Of a DNA stretch of 64,000 nt, positions 60,401-64,000 are shown piece after piece. The translations under genes and the position numbers were made by a program. The DNA comes from Jiangella endophytica. GTDB taxonomy: Bacteria; Actinomycetota; Actinomycetes; Jiangellales; Jiangellaceae. The notes beneath the pieces were generated by a model, which was not told the origin of the DNA, searched no databases, and saw only the letters and a list, made by a program, of their open reading frames with translations. Position 1 is the first letter of the stretch. Each line of letters begins with the position of its first letter. The stretch is taken from contig NZ_QVAI01000015.1 of assembly GCF_003427025.1 (NCBI RefSeq), forward strand, positions 62,001-126,000, written 5' to 3'.

Positions 60401-61203
60401 TGCTCGGCCCGGTGATCATCACGCCGTACGCCGCCACCGCCCCGGTGCTGACGGTCGAGGCGCAGCAGCGCTCGCTGCCCGTCGCCGACGGCGGCTACAA
60501 CGAGGCGGAGATGCTGGTGACCAATGCGTCCGGCCGTCCGGTCAGCGCCACGCTCACCGCCACCGGCGCGGACGGTGTCACCGCGACGGCTCCGGGGGTC
60601 GCCACGTCCATTCCGGCCGGCGGCTCCGTGACGGTTCCCGTCGCCGTGCGCAACGCCGGCCTCGAGTCCGGCACGAGCACTCTCGCGGTGACCGCGCGTG
60701 CCGACGACGGCCTGGAGGCGACGGCGAACCTGACACTGACCCACTCGACGAACCTCGCGCTCAACACCCAGCTGACGCGATACCCGAGGATCATGCCCGA
60801 GACCACCACGGCCCAGGACCGCTTCCCGGAGCACCTGGCCGTGGACGGCTCGCCGACGTCGTACTACGCGTCGTGGGGGAAGACCGCGGGACTCGGGCCG
60901 ACTCCCGAGAGCCCGTCCACCTTCGGGCTCGACTTCGGCGCGCCGGTGACGTTCAGTACGGTGACCGTCGCCGGGCGAGCCGACGGCGCGTCGCAGCTCG
61001 GGCCTCGCGACTACACCATCGAGGTCTCGGGCGACGGTGTGTCCTGGCAGTCCGTCGCCGTCGCCGATCACCCCGCCGCCGGTGGCACCACCACGTTCGC
61101 TCCGGTCGCCGCCCGGTATCTGCGACTGCGGATCACAGATACCTGGGATCCGGTGCGGCCGGCGCGCAATGTGCAGATCAGCGAGCTCGTGGTCACCGAG
61201 TGA
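57445..61203 (+). CDS. secreted GH106-like glycoside hydrolase with F5/8-type C domain, copy 2
   Basis: A 1252-aa paralogue of the enzyme at 46903. It has a membrane-spanning signal (VACLLAVITVITAMQVFG), the opening TFADPPNEVRPKYRWWQPLAF, LFEDSLELGGQKW, HVDVPEGESLAFG, a jelly-roll module (IGTYTAEFRL to NTITVRVASTLLNAVR) and a discoidin-like C-terminus (LALNTQLTRYPRIMPE to QISELVVTE). The signal retains basic residues (RSRRRLR), so Sec export is likely. ATG 57445 has GGAG 7 bases upstream. Confidence 0.85.
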   Translation: MPPAHPRSRRRLRAVACLLAVITVITAMQVFGDRRVTATPAVSPEGSPAAAPLLTQDTFADPPNEVRPKYRWWQPLAFTDDQQLIAELEQLKEIGAGGAEVSLQRSNGPGHYDNPHLSTYGWGTELWADKVETMLSAAQANGLSLDLSIGPRWPTTVPTVSDVNDPRAAQKLVFSHEFLVGGASRSGPLPTNYDTAPPDGGHTTLVAALVARCEDPDCASQPSRRLLDRSSVVDVTAQVDAAGNLSIDVAGDTESTFVLMAFYQTPNGHLLSGYTATVDNYSLDTLSEAGARASTDFYDDAILTPDVRSLLDEMGTTELFEDSLELGGQKWTTDFVEEWTTRRGYAPIGLLPALAGAGAQGGLPGRFPGEPFFDFAGGVGDRVRHDYRQTLSDLYIDHRLDVLREWAHGHQMKTRVQPYGEAIDTSEAAGHVDVPEGESLAFGRNDSAHSNVQNYKVIASGAHLSGAPVVSDECCAFRGHIWGATVGEATDQSNLQAVYRGFAGGVNQIVWHGFPYLSRGVAGHGPQTLWPGMSYGGNASYSAAFGAKGDPSWADYRQVNDHLARMHLVLRQGKPAFDLAVYRHDLGLGLTGMSGTTLIPSSSALAAAGYTYEYVSPAQLRDEGAKVRNGVLFPDASAYHALLLNDQTTMPLDTAHDLLRYVRRGLPVVILGDLPRTTPGYRPDQDVRLRAVIAELVRQPGVIRVDDESAVPAALERAGVSAAAAHTTPSDAILDVRRRAEGVDYYYLFNQHSTATAQTVTLTGEGTPYRLDTWTGEITPISDYRRGQGTVTVDVRLAGHDAEIIAVTPRRDATFRGVTPRDEAPAAASGPAPQPLRLTDWSLSVDSWTPGPSGLPGDTAHTAIGPVDVTAAEDGALPPWSDLGPDLADVAGIGTYTAEFRLDPDWESVTGAYLDLGTAVDTVRVSVNGRELPPVNQMDPGHVDIGDRLRPGDNTITVRVASTLLNAVRVAPGTETGDRERMDYGLLGPVIITPYAATAPVLTVEAQQRSLPVADGGYNEAEMLVTNASGRPVSATLTATGADGVTATAPGVATSIPAGGSVTVPVAVRNAGLESGTSTLAVTARADDGLEATANLTLTHSTNLALNTQLTRYPRIMPETTTAQDRFPEHLAVDGSPTSYYASWGKTAGLGPTPESPSTFGLDFGAPVTFSTVTVAGRADGASQLGPRDYTIEVSGDGVSWQSVAVADHPAAGGTTTFAPVAARYLRLRITDTWDPVRPARNVQISELVVTE

Positions 61204-61230
61204 GCTGATCGCGGCGAACCGTCCGCGCCA

Positions 61231-61265
61231 CACGGGTGACCCCACGCACGGCGGGGTCACCCGTG
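61231..61265. terminator. bidirectional terminator, 13-bp perfect stem
   Basis: CACGGGTGACCCC (61231-61243) pairs perfectly with GGGGTCACCCGTG (61253-61265) around a 9-base loop, between the convergent GH106-like and BNR-repeat genes. Symmetry suits termination from both directions. Confidence 0.85.
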
Positions 61266-61279
61266 CACCGCGGCTGGGG

Positions 61280-62335
61280 TCAGCCCGTCAGCCAGTCGAG
61301 CGTGAAGCGGACGACGTGCAGCGGGGCGGCGTTCGCGACGTCGCGCTTGTTGCTCATGTAGGCGATGACGATGGTGCCGTCGTCGGTCACGGCGATGTCG
61401 GAGTAGCGGGCGCTCGGTGCGCTGGCGGTGATGAGCTTCTCGTCGGTCCAGGTCCGGCCCTCGTCGACGCTTCGCCGGACGTAGAGCTGGTTGGACCTGG
61501 TGACCGACATCAGCAGGGTGCGGTGGTCGTAGCGGACGAAGCCGAGGTTGGTGTCGGCGCCGAACTCGTGCACGACCGTGCCGCGGTACTTGTACTGATT
61601 CGTGACGCGCACCCGCCCCATGCGGCCGACCCGGTCACGTGTTCGCCAGGGGACGAGGGCGGTCATGCCCTCCCTGGCGGGCTGGGCCTTCGTCTCGACG
61701 GTCTCGGCGAATTCGGGTGTCGCCGTCCAGCTGTCCCCGCCGTCGTCGCTGTAGAGCAGGCACATCCGTCCGGGGACGACGACCCGGCCGTTCGGCAACG
61801 TGAAACCCTTGCCGCCGTTGGTGGGCAGGCCGTTGGCGTGATCGCTCGCGACCGACGGGTACGACACCTCGGACCAGGTCTGCCCGCCGTCGTCGCTCGT
61901 GCGGCGGTGCAGGGCGAGGTCGGCCGGCTCCCAGTTCTGCGGGCCGGCCGTGTAGAGAGCGGTGAGGCGGCCGTCGATCATCGTCACGACACTCGCGTAC
62001 CCGCAGTCTCCCGTGGCCCCGCCGGCCTCGTGGAGGGTCCCCGCCGGGGCCCAGGTGCGGCCGCCGTCCACGCTCCTGAAGGTGACGATGTCGGCGGCGC
62101 CCTTGTCGACGTTCACGCCCGGCGTCACCGGGTAGCGGTGCTGCGCCACCATCGTCAGCGCGTTGCCCCCGGTCGCGATGACGGTGGGGAGCTGGTGGTT
62201 GCCGGCCGAGATCTGGCCGATGTCCTGGAACGTCCCACCCGTCTGGGCCTGGGCACGCACCGGACGCGTGACGTCCGGGAGGAATGCGGCGCCGAGGCCG
62301 GCCGCCGCTCCGGTGAGGAAGATCCGTCGTTTCAT
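61280..62335 (-). CDS. Tat-exported BNR-repeat sialidase-like protein
   Basis: A 351-aa single-domain propeller with a Tat signal (MKRRIFLTGAAAGLG). Four Asp boxes are visible (SVDGGRTW, SDDGGQTW, SDDGGDSW, SVDEGRTW) and ARYSDIAV retains the Tyr position. The FRIP motif of true sialidases is replaced by HQLPTVIA, so the first arginine of the carboxylate-binding triad is missing at that place. There is no LamG domain. It may bind or cleave a neutral sugar instead. ATG 62335 has AGAAGGGA upstream. Divergent from the third GntR gene. Confidence 0.82.
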   Translation of the reverse strand: MKRRIFLTGAAAGLGAAFLPDVTRPVRAQAQTGGTFQDIGQISAGNHQLPTVIATGGNALTMVAQHRYPVTPGVNVDKGAADIVTFRSVDGGRTWAPAGTLHEAGGATGDCGYASVVTMIDGRLTALYTAGPQNWEPADLALHRRTSDDGGQTWSEVSYPSVASDHANGLPTNGGKGFTLPNGRVVVPGRMCLLYSDDGGDSWTATPEFAETVETKAQPAREGMTALVPWRTRDRVGRMGRVRVTNQYKYRGTVVHEFGADTNLGFVRYDHRTLLMSVTRSNQLYVRRSVDEGRTWTDEKLITASAPSARYSDIAVTDDGTIVIAYMSNKRDVANAAPLHVVRFTLDWLTG

Positions 62336-62431
62336 GGGGGATCCCTTCTGAGCCCGCCGTGCGCCGGCACGGGTGCCGCGCCTCGGCGCCGCTCGTCGTC
62401 GAGTCGTGCGCTCGCAGGATGACAGCACGTC

Positions 62432-62504
62432 ATCATATGAGGGAGAGATTCATCAGAGCAATAACGACTAGATCCTTGAGTCATCTGATTTCTTGTTCTA
62501 GTCT
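62432..62504. promoter_or_regulatory. divergent promoter region with TCATCAGA-type elements
   Basis: Leftward (BNR-repeat gene): -35 TTGCTC (62461-62456), 18 bases, -10 TATGAT (62437-62432). Rightward (gntR): -35 TTGAGT (62476-62481), 17 bases, -10 TAGTCT (62499-62504). TCATCAGAG (62450-62458) overlaps the leftward -35 and TCATCTGA (62481-62488) abuts the rightward -35. GTTCTAG is at 62495-62501. The same elements occur at 57.17-57.22 kb. Operator function is inferred. Confidence 0.65.
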
Positions 62505-62533
62505 TCTGTTGTCCGACGAGATCGAGGGGCCTC

Positions 62534-63193
62534 ATGTCCGCACTGCCCAAGTACCGCGAAGCGCAGGTGAAGCTGCGCGCCTACATCGCCGAGCGCGGGT
62601 TGCGCGCCGGCGACCAGTTGCCTCCCGAGGCGGATCTGGCTGAGGTGTTCGGCATCGGCCGCCTGTCGTTGCGGGAGGCGATCAAGGGACTCGAGACGGT
62701 CGGCGTCCTGCGCACGCTCCACGGTGGCGGCACCTTCGTCGAACCGTTCTCGTTCGCGCCGATCCTCGAGAACCTGCCGTACGCCTTCCAGCTCGAGGGG
62801 CGCGATCTGATGAACCTCCTCGAGCTGCGCGCCGGTCTCGAGGAGGGGCTGATCTCTCGCGCGTCGGAATGGATCCGGCGGCGAGACCTCGAGGAGCTGC
62901 GGGGCATCGCGACCGCGATGGCCGCAGCTGACAGCACGCCGGACGACCGCGCGGCACTCGATCGGCAGTTCCATCGCCGGCTGTACGAGCCGCTGGACAA
63001 TCCGCTGGTCACCCAGATGATCGATCTCTTCTGGGACATCTTCCACCGGCTGCACAGCGCGACGGTCGCCGAGCCTTCGACGCCGGCCGAACTCGCTCAG
63101 ATGCATCTGGACATCGTCGACGCCCTCACCGCGCAGGACGGCGAGGTCGCGGCGATGACCCGGCACTTCGAGAACATTCGCACGCGCCTCTGA
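62534..63193 (+). CDS. GntR-family regulator, FadR/FCD subgroup (third in glycan region)
   Basis: A 219-aa regulator with winged helix EADLAEVFGIGRLSLREAIKGLETVG and an FCD domain (DRQFHRRLYEPLD, QMHLDIVDALT). It shares the EPFSFAPILENLPYAF stretch with the other two GntR proteins but is more distant; its recognition helix (GIGRLSLREA) differs, consistent with a different DNA motif. ATG 62534. Divergent from the BNR-repeat gene and followed after 44 bases by a sugar-binding lipoprotein gene, so it probably controls sub-locus C. Confidence 0.92.
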   Translation: MSALPKYREAQVKLRAYIAERGLRAGDQLPPEADLAEVFGIGRLSLREAIKGLETVGVLRTLHGGGTFVEPFSFAPILENLPYAFQLEGRDLMNLLELRAGLEEGLISRASEWIRRRDLEELRGIATAMAAADSTPDDRAALDRQFHRRLYEPLDNPLVTQMIDLFWDIFHRLHSATVAEPSTPAELAQMHLDIVDALTAQDGEVAAMTRHFENIRTRL

Positions 63194-63237
63194 CCGCTGG
63201 CCTCGACGCGGACACGGCGCCAGCTCAAGGAGGAGCA

Positions 63238-64000
63238 ATGAATCGCGGTTGGACACGCAGGGCTCTGATGTGTGGTGCTGTCGCCGCCGTCGTGGCGGCA
63301 GCCGCCTGTGGCTCCGATGACGCCGGATCGACCGGCGACGAGGGGAACGTCGACGACCTGGAGATCTGGGTCTTCTCCAGCTCCGCTCCGCCGGTCATCG
63401 AGGACGACTTCGCCACCGCGTTCCCGCAGTACGACGTCGAGATCGTGGAGATCCCGATCGCGGACGTGACCCAGCGCCTCGTCGTCGCCCTCCAAGGCGG
63501 GGACGACCTGCCGGACGTCGTCCAGCTCCCGTTGCGCGAGTCCGGCGGACTGTTCTCCACCGGTCAGTTCCTGGACCTCTCCGAGGAACTCGGTCCGATG
63601 GAGGACGACTTCGCCGAGGGGATCCTCGTCGGCGGGAACGGCGAGATCAACTCGTTCACCATGGGGCCGGGCAACATGGGCCTCTGGGTGAACCAGGCCG
63701 CCCTCGCCGAGCACGGTCTCGCGGTCCCGGAGAACCCGACCTGGGACGACGTCGTCGCGATCGCTCGCGACCTCGACGCGGCGTCCGGCGGGACGCAGTA
63801 CCTGTTCGTGCAGCCGCCGGGCACCAACGGCGCCAACATGTTCAACGCGTTCTTCAACTCGCGTGGCGGCACCTGGTGGAACGAGGACGGCGAGCTCTCC
63901 GTCGACGAGGACCTCGCGACGGAGACGCTGGAGTTCATGGTCGATCTCGACCAGGAGGGCCTCGTTTATCACGGGGTCTGGACCGACGCGACCTATTGGG
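63238..64000 (+). CDS. ABC sugar-binding lipoprotein, N-terminal part (runs off right edge)
   Basis: From ATG 63238 the frame is open to the window end (254 codons). AAGGAGGAG immediately upstream is an ideal ribosome-binding site. The signal peptide ends in AAAAC (lipobox), followed by an Asp/Gly-rich linker. DLEIWVFSSSAPPVIEDDF, VALQGGDDLPDVVQLP and GLWVNQAALAEHGL fit the SBP_bac_1 (maltose/oligosaccharide-binding) family. Permease genes are expected downstream outside the window. The third GntR gene precedes it and probably regulates it. Confidence 0.9.
   Translation, partial: MNRGWTRRALMCGAVAAVVAAAACGSDDAGSTGDEGNVDDLEIWVFSSSAPPVIEDDFATAFPQYDVEIVEIPIADVTQRLVVALQGGDDLPDVVQLPLRESGGLFSTGQFLDLSEELGPMEDDFAEGILVGGNGEINSFTMGPGNMGLWVNQAALAEHGLAVPENPTWDDVVAIARDLDAASGGTQYLFVQPPGTNGANMFNAFFNSRGGTWWNEDGELSVDEDLATETLEFMVDLDQEGLVYHGVWTDATYW

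Overview
The DNA is very GC-rich with strong G/C preference at third codon positions, many GTG starts, ATGA/GTGA stop-start overlaps, Tat-type and lipoprotein signals and FCD-type GntR regulators. This fits a saprophytic or soil/plant-associated actinomycete (Actinomycetota). Jiangella-like genera are one guess, but the sequence alone does not settle the genus. No rRNA, tRNA, CRISPR array, transposase or phage gene was seen.

Region 1 (1-10.9 kb). A truncated GAF-domain sensor at the left edge is followed by two small possible genes. Then come two divergent, tightly coupled gene sets around a shared promoter at 5.8-5.9 kb. Leftward: OmpR-type response regulator, histidine kinase, polytopic GT-C-like membrane protein and a sugar-nucleotide epimerase. 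Rightward: DUF2064-type transferase, a cytochrome b-like/sulfite-oxidase-like molybdopterin fusion, a small membrane protein, a methyltransferase, a GT2 glycosyltransferase, a TlpA-like lipoprotein and a CcdA-like thiol transporter. This looks like an envelope glycosylation/redox module under its own two-component system.

Region 2 (11.4-23.5 kb). One long rightward operon encodes a SsuA/THI5-like ABC importer (two permeases, ATPase, binding lipoprotein), a maleate-isomerase-fold protein lacking both catalytic cysteines, a class A FAD monooxygenase, a GntR/FCD regulator, a ThDP enzyme, two N-carbamoylsarcosine-amidase/maleamate-amidase-like proteins (the second without its nucleophile), an isocitrate-lyase/PEP-mutase family lyase and a LeuC/LeuD pair. 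It reads as import and catabolism of an unidentified, probably nitrogen-containing ring compound through a maleate- or malate-type intermediate. The combination matches no complete pathway I can name.

Region 3 (23.5-64 kb). A glycan-utilization region with three GntR/FCD regulators. Sub-locus A (leftward, 33.0 to 23.5 kb): sialidase, two LplB/LplC-type permeases, binding lipoprotein, second sialidase, DUF2264 protein. Sub-locus B (rightward, 38.2 to 54.7 kb): fused dipeptide-type ABC ATPase, two permeases, binding protein, N-acetylneuraminate-lyase-like aldolase, sulfatase, an internally deleted mini-sialidase, GH106-like enzyme, DUF6351 esterase-like protein, sialidase. Between A and B lie an SGNH esterase and a sialate-O-acetylesterase-like protein. 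Sub-locus C (54.8-64 kb): GH42-like enzyme, second GH106-like enzyme, Tat-exported BNR-repeat protein, third GntR and the start of a sugar-ABC binding protein. The promoters of A and B share one layout: TTGACA, 17 bases, TACGGT, 9 bases, then TGTAGGACA. They are therefore probably co-regulated by the two paralogous GntR proteins flanking them. Sub-locus C carries a different repeated motif (TCATCAGA). The substrate is probably a glycan bearing sialic acid or another 2-keto-3-deoxy sugar together with rhamnose-like, acetyl and sulfate groups.
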